64,000 nt of DNA, taken from Platynereis dumerilii (lineage: Eukaryota; Annelida; Polychaeta; Phyllodocida; Nereididae). This document shows positions 1 to 11,990 of this stretch, one piece after another; position 1 is the first letter of the stretch; every line of letters starts with the position of its first letter. The notes beneath the pieces were generated by a model that saw only the letters and a program-made list of their open reading frames with translations, made no database searches and was not told the DNA's origin. The stretch is taken from contig JAPTHN010000001.1 of the NCBI GenBank assembly GCA_026936325.1, positions 79,863,380-79,927,379 of the forward strand. The letters run 5' to 3'. The position numbers and the translations under genes were made by a program.

Positions 1-489
1 ATAATGCATTATCAGAGAGCGTGATCTCTATAAAAAAATTAAAAAATAGAATTTTCATTTTCTTGTCAGATATTTAGCTTTACACCGCATCGTTCTGACA
101 ACATCATCTTGTTTATCACTATAGGACCCCTGTCATATCTAATGGTTGTCCCCTCATTAAATACATAACATACATTGTATTCTAGTCTCCTGTTGACAAT
201 AGCAACTTGACTTCATAGCAATAGCATCACACAATTGATAAAATTCTGAATGACAGGTAGAGAAATCTTCCGTCTGGGGCACTTTTATCTCAGCAACATT
301 TGGGTCGAAGTATTCACCTGTATATAAATGTCACAGCAACCTGAAAGCCTGTAACAGGTTTAAAGGGACACTTTAATTTAGCTAATAACCGCTACATTGT
401 GAGATATGAATTGTCTTAGAAACCAAACTTATTTATATGTGCTGCAATTAGCAATTCAACATTCGTGTAATGTGTAAAGTTCCACCCAT
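1..489. other. No gene recognised
   Basis: AT-rich sequence without a convincing ORF, exon or repeat boundary that I can define. Confidence 0.4.
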
Positions 490-728
490 GAGTGGGTGAT
501 ATGGCTTTACAACAGTTTATGTCCTGTATTTATGCACTTACAAAGCTTAATAGGACAGGCAAGGACCACAGTAATGAGGTGGGTACACTCTTGGCACAGG
601 ATTAAACATTCGTCTAATATGGGTTCATTAGGTTGCCCGCCGGTATTACCCAAACTGGAAATCGAACCCGGATCTCAGAGGTTAGCAGCCCATTTCTCTA
701 CTACTGAGCTGGGTTCGAACCATCCACA
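490..728 (-). repeat. SINE A, near full-length, minus strand
   Basis: Read on the minus strand this is a tRNA-derived SINE. A tRNA-like head with a B-box-like GGTTCGAT-type segment (around 655-670) and an A-box-like CTCAGTAG segment (around 695-710) is followed by a body ending in the family's 3' motif (TAAATACAGGAC...AAAGCC). The same family recurs at 20.1, 26.2, 28.2, 29.7, 35.5, 44.2, 59.5 and 60.4 kb. The 89-codon ORF here is only an open stretch within the SINE. Confidence 0.7.
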
Positions 729-1097
729 CAGCCTACTATTCTCCATTGTGTTTTCGAAAATTTGAACCTGCACCACAGGAATAACAAGCAATTCCCAAAA
801 TGTACCAAATAACGCAGAACCTATCCCTATACTTTGAAACTGAGTGATCTTTTCATATTGGTTATGACAACCCTTATCATGGTAGAAAGATAACCACTTG
901 GATTGGTTGTATCAATAGTAAATCGATGCATACTATTATCGGTTATCTACCAAAGATTGCTTATGATAACTATTATAACTAATCTGTTCTTGGAGTGCAC
1001 CTTTCTCCACAGAAACCAAATTTTTACATAATTGTGTTTCTGGCCTACCGAATATCATGTAGAATATATCAAAGTGTGGTGCAATGAAGTGTGTATA

Positions 1098-1273
1098 CAG
1101 TCGTCTCTGCTTTATATGACCTCCTGTTATAAGACCGGTTTGCCTTAAGCGACTGCCTTCCTCCTGCGCTAAGTAGTACTTTTGGTGCATTTGAACCTCA
1201 AAGAGAGACCACACCCCATGAGAGATCACTTCATGACCGCAGAAGGGGCAGTCTTATAACACAGAGACCATTG
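1098..1273 (+). repeat. Short TIR repeat M1, copy 1 (MITE-like)
   Basis: The ends are imperfect inverted repeats (GTCTCTGCTTTATATGAC left; GTCTTATAACACAGAGAC right). A related copy lies in opposite orientation at 1898-2082. Both share an internal block with the sense 'CATGAGAGATCACTTCATGAC'-like text next to an AGAAGGGGC motif. The CAGT tip and size suit a small pogo/Tc1-mariner-type MITE, but the target duplication is not clean. Confidence 0.5.
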
Positions 1274-1426
1274 CATAAATAGAGTTACTATATATATGTT
1301 CAAAGAGAGGGCTGATTCTGGTTAACTCGTTTGAGAACTTTAGAACATGGGCGTTGTCTTTTTCCTGTGCACCGTTTTATCGTAGTTCTCAGAGCTGATC
1401 GATAATTTTAGGTGGAACTATTGCCA

Positions 1427-1475
1427 ACTACATCTGTAGCAAGATACATCTGTAGCCAGATACATCTGTGGCCAG
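1427..1475 (+). repeat. 16-bp microrepeat, three copies
   Basis: A unit close to AGATACATCTGTAGCC is repeated three times in tandem with minor changes. There is no coding potential. Confidence 0.6.
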
Positions 1476-1897
1476 CTCCGTAGCCAAGTCCTGTGAGTGG
1501 CCAATACTGGCCATTGTCAGCAAGGACTCGGCCTGTCTATTATCACGTAATTAGCTTCATGTTGGCTGTCAGAAGCCAAGGCACTTTCCTTGTCCCTTCA
1601 TTTGACAAGAGGAAGCCCCATTACCCAGCAACATGCATGGTCTTGTTGCACTATGATTATTCTATTGCATGATTGCTTCTGACGACAGCGTTATTGGTCT
1701 TGGGTCCTTTCTTGATTACCAAATCGGATATTATACAAAATTAATGCAACAGTCAATTGACCTCTGGATTCTGTTATTATTATCATAATTCTGGGTGGCA
1801 TTAACTAATGTAAAAGTTAAGTATAGCGCAGTTCCAACATGCATCTGAACTAAACTATAAGAGAAAGAGCTACAAGTACACAATCAATATATATATG

Positions 1898-2082
1898 CAG
1901 TGGTCCCCGTGTTATGAGTCCGCCCCTTCTGCAGTCATGAAGGGGTCTCTCATAGGGTGTGGTATCTTCCCTGGAGTGCGAAATGCACTAAAAATACAAA
2001 ACACTTCGTTGATGCCGGAAGAAGGCAGTCACATAGGTAAGTCAGTCTTGTTACAAGGGGTCTTATAATGCAGGGACCAATG
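1898..2082 (-). repeat. Short TIR repeat M1, copy 2 (MITE-like)
   Basis: Starts CAGTGGTCCCCGTGTTAT and ends with the inverse of CATTGGTCCCTGCATTAT, so it has TIRs of roughly 25 bp. It matches copy 1 (1098-1273) in reverse orientation with moderate divergence. Confidence 0.55.
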
Positions 2083-2307
2083 AATTGACAAAGAATGGCC
2101 TCTATGCCACCTCATCAGTACTTCTGATACTATTTGCATTATTTCCTTCAAGGTAATTCGCTTTTGAAACTGATAAGTCTTCAAACTTTTCATGTATCAA
2201 AACCTTTAATGGGCACTTTAGGACAATGACTCTTTATTAGCATGGCACACTGTTATAATTATCCATGTACTTATAGATATATTCCGCATACGCAAAAAGG
2301 GCACAAT

Positions 2308-3538
2308 TCCTGTTTGATCAAAACATTGGCTTGGAGAAAGCACATGTTTCAGAAAAAGTCAATTCATATAAAATCAAATTGCTGTCAGCTATAGAAAACC
2401 ACTTAGACCTAACTGTGTGTGTAATCAGTGTGGACCAAACCTATGTAAAATGTAACATTGAAACATCTTTAATATTTGACTAACAGCCTCCAAAGTTTCA
2501 ATATGAGTTGGCAAAAAAGTCTGTAATTTGTCTTACCTTCTCTTGTAAATTAATATCATATGATTTGTCCTGTTAGACATTCCAAATAATAGATATCTCA
2601 TGCAATATATTTACCGTATGGTGCCCTATTTTCGTCAGGTATTCATTTTAAATAGGTCCCATAGCCATACTAACATTGTTGCAATTTGTGTATTCAGTTC
2701 AGATGAACAAAAATATGGTTTTGCAAAAATTTGTAAAAGATGAGGTTTGCCTCCCCAATGTATAATGCATTATGAGCATTAATGTACAGCTAAGTCATTT
2801 TGACGATTTTAGGACCCCAGGGACCTATTTTCGTCATGTAGGGTGTCTTAATACCGTCAGTTTTGAAAGCCATACTACTTCTTAATGGTATCACATTCAA
2901 AGTTTTTTATTTCAAAAATTAATCTTGATTATCATATGTTCCCTCTTCTGCTATAGCTGGTGCTATTTTCACATTTCTATCAACCGCACCAGATGCACAA
3001 AGATAGGTCTGAAAATCAGTTATAGCTGGGCCTTCTTTTTTGTTAATTTGTCTCAAAACTGGGAAAAATATGTGTTTTTTGGACACTCCAGTTTAGGGTG
3101 TAATTGCATAGTCCTCGAGAGTGCCATTGATGCTTGAAATGCAGCCATGCATGCAAGAAATATTTTAATTTATGAATTGTGACATTTTGTACCCAACAAT
3201 TCAAAATAAAGACCTGATAGCAAGCATTGATTGAAATTGACGATAATAGGACACTGACGAAAATAGGGCACCATACGGAAGTCCATGAACAATTCCATGT
3301 GGATAAATGGATGCTCAATTGTTCCAATTATAAATTCTTCGGCAAATAATCCCTGGCTCTGTCATATATTCTTATGCTCTGACAGTGTTTTAAGGAGCCC
3401 TGTTACAGAATAGCATGCTGGATTATCTTGTTTAGCATTGTTTGGCATTGACTGTTTTTTGTAATCACCTGTTTCGAACCTCAATCCAGTGGAGTGCGCC
3501 AATGTAACTGTGAATTCCATATGTATGGTTGAGGGACC
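2308..3538 (-). repeat. Dispersed repeat R1, copy 1, split by element A
   Basis: Sequence on both sides of the TIR element at 2614-3278 matches, in reverse orientation, the continuous block 45744-46333. Shared landmarks are CTGTTTGATC near 2310, GTCCTGTTAGACATTCC near 2568, CAATTCCATGTGGATAAATG near 3291 and GTGAATTCCATA near 3511. Without the insertion the repeat is about 570 bp. Superfamily unknown; no TIRs seen. Short ORFs in the two copies share a peptide (xQDNPACYxVTG), which follows from the DNA similarity and is not good evidence of a gene. Confidence 0.65.
2614..3278. mobile_element. TIR element A, 665 bp, non-autonomous
   Basis: The ends are perfect 25-bp inverted repeats starting CCGTATGGTGCCCTATTTTC. 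A TA precedes the left end; the matching right dinucleotide is AA, probably a decayed TA. The terminal motif CCTATTTTCGTCA recurs inside near 2826, so it is not limited to the tips. No transposase frame is present, so this is a non-autonomous element, most likely Tc1/mariner-type by its TA target. It interrupts repeat R1. Confidence 0.8.
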
Positions 3539-3965
3539 AGTGTAACCGGCTGATTCGAGGTATTCCAGCACAACTCCAGCAAGCAAACAGTATACTGCTG
3601 GAAAGGACTGATATTGAACAGGGCTGGGGTCAAGTACTTTTGTACTTGTACTTGGCTGTACTTACTATGATTGAATCTGTTCCTTTTTGCATTGAGACAA
3701 CATTATATCTTTGTATTGTGACCATTGGAAATGACTGATTCATAATTTAATTTGCCAAGTTAGTTGAGGAAAGACAAGTAATAACCTCATATCGCTCATT
3801 CATTGAGTGATGTCATGTCCTTAACCATTTTTTAAGCAAATTACTTTTGTATGATGACTAATATGATTATATGCCTACTTACCATGTTATACGCAGATGT
3901 ATGCATCTGATGACTCACAATCTCACATCGCTGTAAAGCCTATACTCACCATATATTATATAGAT

Positions 3966-4095
3966 AGTGGATGGTGAGGTGACCAATATTGAGTTTTATT
4001 GGCCGAAGCAGTAATATTGGTCGAGGCCGTAGGCCGAGACCAATATTGACTGCTAAGGCCAATAAAACTCAATATTGGTCCACTCGACATCCACT
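3966..4095. repeat. Near-perfect foldback (palindrome), ~63-bp arms
   Basis: The left arm AGTGGATG...GACCAATATTGAGTTTTA reappears inverted on the right, with a loop of only about 4 bases between GAGGCC and GGCCGA. Flanks are AT-rich (TATATTATATA / TTATATATT). This is typical of foldback MITEs. A related sequence with CCAATATCA-type blocks lies at about 5250-5390. Confidence 0.75.
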
Positions 4096-4208
4096 ATTTG
4101 TTATATATTCTGCACCACAATTTTCAGACTTATAAATATTCGTAAAATACTGGTTTTTCCAAAGATATTTAATTTTTTTATATGACATATACTTAATTTT
4201 TCCCATTA

Positions 4209-5136
4209 CCGTAGAACGGGGTGACTTTGAACAGTTTTCACCTCAATTCCCTTATCTTTAAGAATATATAAGATCTATGTGGTATTTCATGGGATAAAAT
4301 GTTGACCACTAGCATGTAGTTAATCTTTGCATTGGCATTTTGAGATAGACATCATGTATATGCCCATTTCACTGGATAAATAGGCGTTCAAACTCACCCC
4401 GAGGTCCGGGGTGACTTTGAACAGAATGAGTTTCAAGGAAAGGAAACCATCAATTCTCAGAAAACAAATGTTTATCTGTATTTATGAATTTTGCCCGGCT
4501 TGATTGCCTTTCCCTGAAATTTTGTCACTGGTTTTTTAATGTTTTGTGACTTTTTTATTCTTGATCTACTTTCGTGCCTTTGCAGCTAAATGATTGCCTA
4601 ATATAGTGAAATATGCATTCAGACATTGAATTATATGCATTGTATTATGAAATATGATATATCTGTGAATATAGCTTACGGGAAAATGTGATGGTCTCCA
4701 TACTTACCATCACAATGTGATGTTCAAAGTCACCCCGAAGTTTGTTACAATTCAACATCATCCACTTATATTATTTGTTGTCGATCTTTATGAATAGCCT
4801 CCAACAAGTTTCTGGTGGATTTTGGAAGAATTTGATTGACACTGTAATAAGGCAGATATTTATAAGGCCAGGGCTATTCAGTACTGTTGTGGGCACAGAA
4901 GTTCACGGGCTTGGTATCTTGCAAAAAGAAGTATGCTAAGTTTATTCATCAAAATCATGATTAAAAAAATTCCAGTCACAATGACTTTATGTAGAAATAA
5001 ACTAGGCTTCAGTAGAATATAATCAGAAGTAAAATATTTCCAGTATCTCTATTAGCTTTGCATTCATAGAGGATCAATCTTTTTCAGAAAAGTGTTCAAA
5101 GTCACCCCGGCTGTTCAAAGTCACCCCGTTCTACGG
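4209..5136. mobile_element. TIR element B, 928 bp, non-autonomous
   Basis: Perfect 26-bp TIRs start CCGTAGAACGGGGTGACT and are flanked on both sides by TA (4207-4208 and 5137-5138). The motif GGGGTGACTTTGAACA also occurs inside: direct at about 4409 and inverted at about 4723 and 5094, next to the right end. No transposase is encoded. The TA duplication points to the Tc1/mariner (pogo-like) group; the family is not identified. Confidence 0.85.
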
Positions 5137-5384
5137 TATTTACAATGAGCATATTTATAAATTAATACATTGATATTTCAAGAAGTTTCCATTTCCTCCT
5201 ACACAGGCCTTCCCTTAAGTAATTGGCAATTAAGTGCATTGTTGCTGCTAAGAGCATAGGGGCACGCCAATATCACTCTCCACTAGCCAATAACACTTTT
5301 CAGACACCAATATCATTATCTATTGGTGTGCCACGTGACTGATCTCCTGCTACATGGTTGGCCTTAAAATTTTGATGCAGAATA

Positions 5385-5515
5385 TAAGCACAATGTCAGT
5401 GAATGAGTCATATCACTCATCAGTGATGTCATGTCACACTCTGTGACAAATTTACCATTTCAATGTAAAATATGGGACCTTCAGTGACGTAATTGTTCTA
5501 AATTCTCATGCAAAC
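5385..5515 (+). repeat. Dispersed repeat R2, copy 1
   Basis: Contains GTCAGTGAATGAGTCATATC, then CAGTGATGTCATGTC, TCTGTGACAAATT and CAATGTAAAAT in order. The same blocks in the same order occur at 13676-13815 and, inverted, at 16664-16797. Weaker relatives lie near 3735-3835 and 28080-28135. Probably a short MITE; superfamily unclear. Confidence 0.6.
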
Positions 5516-6119
5516 GGCCAAAAATTATTGTTTGTGTTTTCGTGCCTGTAAAGTTTCAATCGACAAGAGGTGCCTGATGGCAGAATTCATCGGATTATGA
5601 CCTATTGCATGTCTCACGCAACAAATTGCAGCATAAATGATTTGTTGACGACGTTATTGACATGGCTGATGATGACAGTCATTGCTCAATAATAATATTA
5701 TGATATTGAGTTCATTGTTAAAACATAGGAGATTATTTAGGTGAGGTCTCTTGCTAATAGGATAGGAGGACCTCCAGTTTGTTGACAAGTTTTCCCAAAA
5801 TACTAAGGTAATAGCTTGCGCCATGGTGCTGCAAAAAATGCATTATTAGCTATGACGTCAGCTTGGGGCTAGTGGTGTTTTTAAGTGCAATAACAGTTTT
5901 GATATTTTTGTCGCAGCAGTTTATGCTGTTAACTTACTGTTTCGAAAGGCGATTATGTTGGAGACACAATGAAAAGTTGTATTATTGCAAATAGTAACAT
6001 GCGGGGCAAAAGTAAGTGAACCCCCCTTATGAAAAGTCACATAGCCAATCAGTTAACATATTTTTGAGAATCCAAACAATCCAATTTAAGGAGTATCCGC
6101 AAAAAAAATACTAGAGAGA

Positions 6120-6410
6120 CTAATGGAGTCTGGCTCGGGAGTGCTCGTCGACAACACGTAACACATTTACCGGTACGCGAGTGATATTTAACTTGCCCAG
6201 CATGGACAGTTGGACACTGATACAAGGGGCCACTAATTTAACGTCTCATCCGAACGACATCCAGCTAGGATGTTGCTCTAGAATATCTACCAATAAATTG
6301 CTACCTAATCGAAGCGGGACATTGGCCGAGAAGACCTACATGATTTTGAACAATGCCTTAACCAGGTCAGGTCAAGTATGCCTTGAATCCTATACATGTG
6401 CAAGTAAGAT
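6120..6410 (-). repeat. SINE B, diverged copy, minus strand
   Basis: Carries the blocks GTAACACATTTACC, CACTAATTTAACGTCTCATCC and CGACATCCAGCTAGGAT shared with the copies at 11757, 14206 and 26448. The tRNA-like head is badly eroded here. The 82-codon ORF is within the repeat and not a gene. Confidence 0.55.
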
Positions 6411-6644
6411 ATATATTTTTGTACACTGAAGCAGTCGCAGTTCTAAGCGCGAGTGCCAGCAAACGTTGGCTTCTACTCAAAGTGGACTTGTTGATTTGAA
6501 GGAGATCGGTCTTTGATGTGGCCACACGGTTCAGAGCTGTGCAGGTGTTTAGGAGTGCCCTGATGCTTCAGGCCACAGCTGCTGTAGTAGACTGCTGTTG
6601 ATGTTATGCAGCTTATGCTACTGCTGCTGTTGCTGTTCAGTTAA

Positions 6645-7915
6645 GGTGACTCAAGCATGGTGGTTTGATCATACAGATTTTTCTAAAAATTTGCACAGGT
6701 ACTCTATGGGACCCATACATTTCAAAAATTAAAAACAAAAAAAATTCACCGACTCGTTTGGTTGCCATGGTAACGGCATATTTTGCCTGATGACTGCTTA
6801 AAAGTCATAAATTGAGTTTTTGGTTATGTGACCACAGAATTAAGCTTTACATGCATTTGTCACATAAAAATGTCAGAAATGTCTTCCCATGGATGTACAC
6901 CATTACATTTGCCACAAATTTGAAGAAACAGGTTAAAATACTTTTTCCGGTAAGAGCTCAAAGGGCACCAACACACTAATTAATTGCAGATTTTGCATGC
7001 TTCAATTTTGGCAGTAATCAAATTTTAGGAAAACGATCATACAGATTTTTTTTTAGAATTTGCATATATCATAAACAAGTTATTGTCAAACAAATGGCAA
7101 AAAATAAAAAAAATTCACTGAGTCATTTTTTTACTGCAGTACCGTGACTGTGCCAATGTCAATTTAAATAAATAAAGACAATTTTTGACACAGTGGACTG
7201 AAATTATCTGAAAAAAATTTCTGGATAAAGCTGAGAAGCTGAAACTTTGAACTAGCATAGAATAGATGTTCCTGCATGCAATAAAAAAAAATAATAATAA
7301 AGTCCTCCAAACAAAGTTCTGTGAAAGAATTTCGGTCATCCAAAGCCTTTTCTCCTCCAATGCCTAAAACTATAGCCCCCATGGACTAAAGTAAGGGAAA
7401 ACCGGGACTTATATAAAGCAACATGTCACAGGAATACCTAGGATGGATAATGCTGTCCATTTTGGTCTCTTGTTCATACCAGTGAATCCATGCTTTCTCA
7501 AGTCCTGATGTAGTCAGGGAAACACACCTTTCCTTCCTGAATTTCCCTTGCCAAATCTGGCATGCAGGAGTGCTTTCCTACATGGGTTCAGTGTAAGAAT
7601 ACACACATTTGGTGTGCTTGAAAGCATATTTAGAAGCTAATACCATATTTCTTGTGTCAAATATTGTCAATCCCACTAATACAAGTGACAGAGAGAAGTC
7701 TCTCAAATTTCTTGGCATTGTTGAGTGTTACCTGCCCCAAGAAGCTGAACTTTCAGTTTCCATGGCAACCACAGAATGACTTAAAAATGTCAAAATTGTC
7801 CATAATTTTGGAAATCCATTCCAAATATACTGAATTTTATTCTGTGAAAAATTCATAGTTCTAGATTGAAAATAAGTATCCATATGAAAAAAAGCCTCAA
7901 ACTTTCTGGACACCC
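6645..7915 (+). repeat. Probable old dispersed repeat with internal duplication
   Basis: Begins after TTAA with GGTGACTCAAGCATGGTGG, resembling the tip of the TTAA-flanked element at 49171. Two internal segments resemble each other: GATCATACAGATTTTT...AAAAAAATTCACCGA near 6667-6760 and the same pattern near 7036-7125. The right end is not defined. Several small frames overlap here, but none looks like a conserved protein. Confidence 0.3.
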
Positions 7916-8369
7916 CTCGTACATTCAGCTGCTAGTGGACATCAATGACCTCATAACAAGTCCTATCAAATGCATTGAAAAGAAGTGTCAAATTGTCATA
8001 AGGCAACTTGTGAACTCATTGTTGGGTGGTGTGACCCTTTAAATGACTTCTCCGGGTAGCATTGCAAGTATGGGGTATGACCTCATTAACTGCTTATGTG
8101 TCATACAGAATAACATTGCAGGAATAGGGATGTGACCTCACAAGCAACTTTCCAGTGCTTTCCGGTAAGCACTTGATTTTTGTTAACTGTAATACCACTA
8201 TTGCCTCTACTTGAGCTAAAGATAATGTTACAACTGCAGACACAGCCATTGCTGCTTTTAATGTAATTAATGCCGATGATACTGGTTAATTAAAGTACTG
8301 TCGTTGTTGAAGCCAATGAAGTTGATGCTGTAGCTGATGCAGCTGATGTTATATACTGCTTTCCAAAGC
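7916..8369. other. No gene recognised
   Basis: Unremarkable AT-rich sequence leading into the GCT/GTT triplet array. Confidence 0.35.
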
Positions 8370-9400
8370 TACAATGTAATGCTCCTGTTATCTCTGAGTG
8401 CTGCTGCTGCTGTTGTTGTTGCTGATGTTGTTGAAACTTAGGAGCTGTTGAAACTGCTAAAGCTGGTATGTTGTTAGGGGCTAGAAAGTTGACATTATCA
8501 AAGCTGAAGTTGCTTCTGTCAAAGCTGTTATTGAACCTGTAGAATGGCTCTTATATAAGTACTTCTGCTGTAACTGTGCTGTTCATGACACTGTTTTGAC
8601 AGTTTGTTGCTGTTTTTTAAGGTTTTAACTGAAGCTGTTGTTGCAGCTGTTAAAGCAAACTCTGCAGTTGAAGCTGCTTGTAAGTGGTCTTGTAGCTGGT
8701 ACTCTTTAAAACCGATATTTTTGTTCAACTACACAGTTGTTGATTCAACTTCCTCTGTTACAGTCCAAGCTGCCGCTGTTGATGATTTCAAGCTGATACT
8801 ACTTTCACTGCCATGACTGTTGCTTCTGCTGTTGTTAATTCTAATGCAGCTGTGTTCGCTGTTGTTTCAACCACAAGTACTTTTGTCAAAGCTGCTAGTG
8901 TTGATGTTTTGAAAGCTGACATAACTTTTTCTGCTAATACTGTGGTTGCTGTTGATTCAACCGCTGGTACTGTTGTCAAAGCTGCTGCTGTTGATGCTTT
9001 TCAAACTAATTCTGCTTTCACTGCTGTGGCTGCTGCTTCTGCTGTTGTTAATATCAATGCTGCTGCGGTTGCTGTTTATTCAATCTGTATTAATTTTGTC
9101 AAACTGCTACTGTTGATGTTTTACAGCTGACACCGCATAACTGCTGCTGCTTCTGCTGTTCTTAATGCTAATGTTGCTGTGATTACTGTTGATACAATCT
9201 CTGGTACTGTTGTCAAAGCTGATAATGTTGATGCTTTTAAAGCTGAAGCTACTTTTACTGCTGTTTTCTACTGTTGTTAATGCTAATGCTGCTGTTGTTG
9301 CTGTTGATTCAACCTCTGCTACTGTTACTGGTGACACTTTTAAAGCTGACACCGCTGTAACTGCTGCTTCTGCTGTGTTGACGCTGATGCTGCTGCAAGA
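8370..9400 (+). repeat. Degenerate GCT/GTT-rich minisatellite
   Basis: A triplet-biased array in which (GCT/GTT)n runs are embedded in a longer unit of roughly 115-120 bp. GCTGTTGATTCAACC, TTGTCAAAGCTGCT and GCTGTTGTTAATGCTAATG blocks recur near 8830-9310. Triplet bias keeps several frames open on both strands, giving Ala/Val/Thr-rich peptides of 60-134 codons. None has a start, splice or composition signal of a real protein, so I read the stretch as non-coding. Confidence 0.7.
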
Positions 9401-9949
9401 GGGTCTCATCACACAGGTGATGGAGCTGGAGCAGGCCTTATATCGATTCTCCCCTTATATATTTGTGAGGAGCCCCAGCTTACTTCCAGTAGGGCTTGGA
9501 GCTAGTCCATTTGAATGCAAGAGATGCAAGTCCTTATTCCTTGCCCATCTCTGGATGCAGTATGCATGGAGACGAGACATCTCTCGCGAGTAACCTAGTA
9601 GCACTCGATGCCACATAGACCTACAGCCTATGGCAAAATCGGTAAGTCCATATGTAAACACGTCTTTCATAACATATAATTAATATACAGAAAGTGATAC
9701 TCCTGCACTAAATCTGGATGCAGTATGTCTTTATATAGTTGTCGTAAGGATTGAATGGAACTCATTTAGCATAAATATTTTTACTGTCATATGCATGCCT
9801 CCTGCTGAGAAAAAAACAAAAGTATGAAAAAAAAAAGTTCACACTGCATTTAGGATTGTTAAAGTGGCTTTAGCTTCCCAACATAGTAAACAGGACAGAG
9901 TACTGAATAAATAGTACATTTTTTAGCATTCATTTATACAGATTGGTTG
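9401..9949. other. No gene recognised
   Basis: Spacer between two tandem arrays. The ORFs here are continuations of array frames. Confidence 0.35.
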
Positions 9950-10560
9950 TATTGGTTGGACAGGTTATTTATTTTTTCAGAAGGAATGTATTGAGACACT
10001 TTTCTGAAGGAATAATCTACACAATTGTTTTTTTTTCTTGAAGGAAGATTCTTTCAAGAATTTTTTGGTTTATGAAAATTTGTCAAATATTTTTTCCCTG
10101 AAAGATAAATTTCCCACAGGGATATCCTCTGAGATTATCTCTGAAGGTGATTTGTTGAGATATTTCTTGACGACATATTCTCTGAGGTAATTTTTTTAGA
10201 TGGGGATATTCGCCTTGGACTTTTTTTGCATTCTCCCAAGAATAAAAAGTAAAATGTTTCTTTTAAAAAGCTATATTATAATCTGAGATTATCAATCTCA
10301 GGCATATTTGAATGTGATGAGATATTGTCCTGGTTTTTTCCTGAAGGCATATTTTCCCTTTCTTCCAGAAAGTGTTATTCTCCTTGATTTTTGTCAAATA
10401 GGGATATTCTCCTAGATGTTTTTTTCCTGCTTATATGTTATCCAGATTATGTCTCCTTAGGCACTGTTTAGTGAAATTCTCAGATAAATAATTTCTCAAC
10501 ACAATGGGAAATTCCTGAAGGTATATTTTCTGAGATTGATTTTCCTGAAGGAAAATTCTC
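9950..10560 (+). repeat. Degenerate CTGAAGG / TATTCTC tandem array
   Basis: Loosely repeated units with TTTTCCTGAAGG and GGATATTCTCCTGAGATT-like blocks spaced about 30-45 bp apart. Heavily diverged; no coding frame. Confidence 0.5.
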
Positions 10561-11009
10561 CATCAAACTGTAATGTATTTATAAGTAAATTCATAGTAGA
10601 AGGTGCTTGTTTATATAAATCACAATTTCTGAAACAGACTCTCTTGGTCAGTAGTGAGCTGTGCTTTCAATGGGAGATGAACGGTAATGTCTCATTCTTT
10701 TCTGGTGTCGTTTTACATCAGCTCTTCTTTCCTATCAGAGAAAGCCATTTGTTCGATAATTGTCCACCATGACAGGTGTACTAGGGATCAACTTGACCAA
10801 GAGCTACCAAGCCAACTGCAGTGTCACAGCAAAAGATGACAGTCCAATGCCTGCTTTTGATACTCCTTTTCTCTTTTAAATGCAAGCGTTCTAACTGGAC
10901 ATCTTGACATTCTAGAATAGAAAAATGTGTTGTCATGCCGGGGCTTGATAAAATTGTGCAATGGACATTTTTAAATGTAGAACAGGTGTATGAAAAAAAT
11001 GTGTTTTTT

Positions 11010-11485
11010 CATGAAGAGGTTGTTATACACAGCAGAAAAAGAAGTCTGTGTCATGAACAGGAATGTTCAAAATAGAATGGTTGGAAGTCTGCCATGAACA
11101 ATAGCTAACAATTATGTTCCAAATTGAGTGACAGGAAGTCTGTCATAAACTGGAAAGTTTTTAATAGAATAACTGGATGGCTGTCATGAACAGGAATGTT
11201 GAATCAAAATGGAATAACAAGAAGTATTTCATTATCAGGAATATTCTAAATAGAATTACAGGAACACTCTCATGAACAGGAATGCCCTAAATAGAATAAC
11301 AAGAAGCATGTCATGAACAGGAATGCTCTAAATATAATGACAATTATAACATGCATCATGTCAAGGACAGGAATGTTCTAAATAGAGTGACAGGAAGTCT
11401 GTCATAACTAGGAATGTTCTAAGTTACATAATATGCAGGAAGTCTGTCATGAACAAGAATCTTAATAGAATAACAGGAAGTTTCC
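11010..11485 (+). repeat. 41-bp minisatellite, first block (diverged)
   Basis: Units close to AGGAAGTCTGTCATGAACAG plus GAATGTTCTAAATAGAATAAC recur about every 41 bp. This block is more diverged than the sister block at 12445-12835, from which it is separated by about 960 bp that include a SINE B copy. Confidence 0.75.
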
Positions 11486-11756
11486 TGGATGCGGTGATGA
11501 TCCGTTATCCCATGACAGCAATCTTTCTTAACATTCGGAAAAGTTCTGAAGCTGTTGTGCGATGATGCTCAGATGAAACTACACAGTAACAGCAGAAGGC
11601 CCCAGCTTGCGCAGTTGTGCCTCTTCAGGTTTAGGCTTATATTTTGGCCATTGTTTTTGAGAAACACTGTTGCTATTATAGAGATGAACATGATCCATAC
11701 AAATATAAGAATGATTACTTAGACACCTTTATGTTAAACACGATGGACAGGAAAAT
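11486..11756. other. Spacer inside split 41-bp array; no gene
   Basis: Non-repeated sequence between the two minisatellite blocks and upstream of the SINE B copy. Confidence 0.35.
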
Positions 11757-11990
11757 TGGGAGGTTGTGGTCCAGACCAGTTCGAACAGGTGGGGAACCCA
11801 AAAATATTTTCGGTGGACCTTCAAGAGCAACATCCCAGCTGGGTGTTGTTCAGATGAGACGTTTAAATTGGTTGCCATTGGTGGTGTCTGTGATGGGCAG
11901 GTAAAAGAACCCTCACTTAGGTGAATGTGTAACATGTTGAGGACTCTGGCTCTCTCTCTCATCGCATCAACCAAAACTCTTCAGTGCACA
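11757..11990 (+). repeat. SINE B, plus strand
   Basis: B-box-like GTTCGAACAGG is followed by the family body: GGTGGACCTTCAAGAGC, CATCCCAGCTGGGTGTTG, AGATGAGACGTTTAAATTGG, AATGTGTAACATGTTGAGG and a CTCTCTCTCTCATCGCATCA end. Lies between the two halves of the 41-bp array. Confidence 0.65.

Noticed and set aside
6001-6030. GGGGCAAAAGTAAGTGAACCCC-like text resembling another TIR element end
   Set aside because: Only one end is visible; I found no inverted partner or target duplication, so it is left uncalled.
8528-9593. Several overlapping Ala/Val/Thr-rich ORFs on both strands
   Set aside because: They follow from the GCT/GTT triplet bias of a minisatellite. Both strands stay open, the frames break repeatedly and no domain or splice signal supports them.
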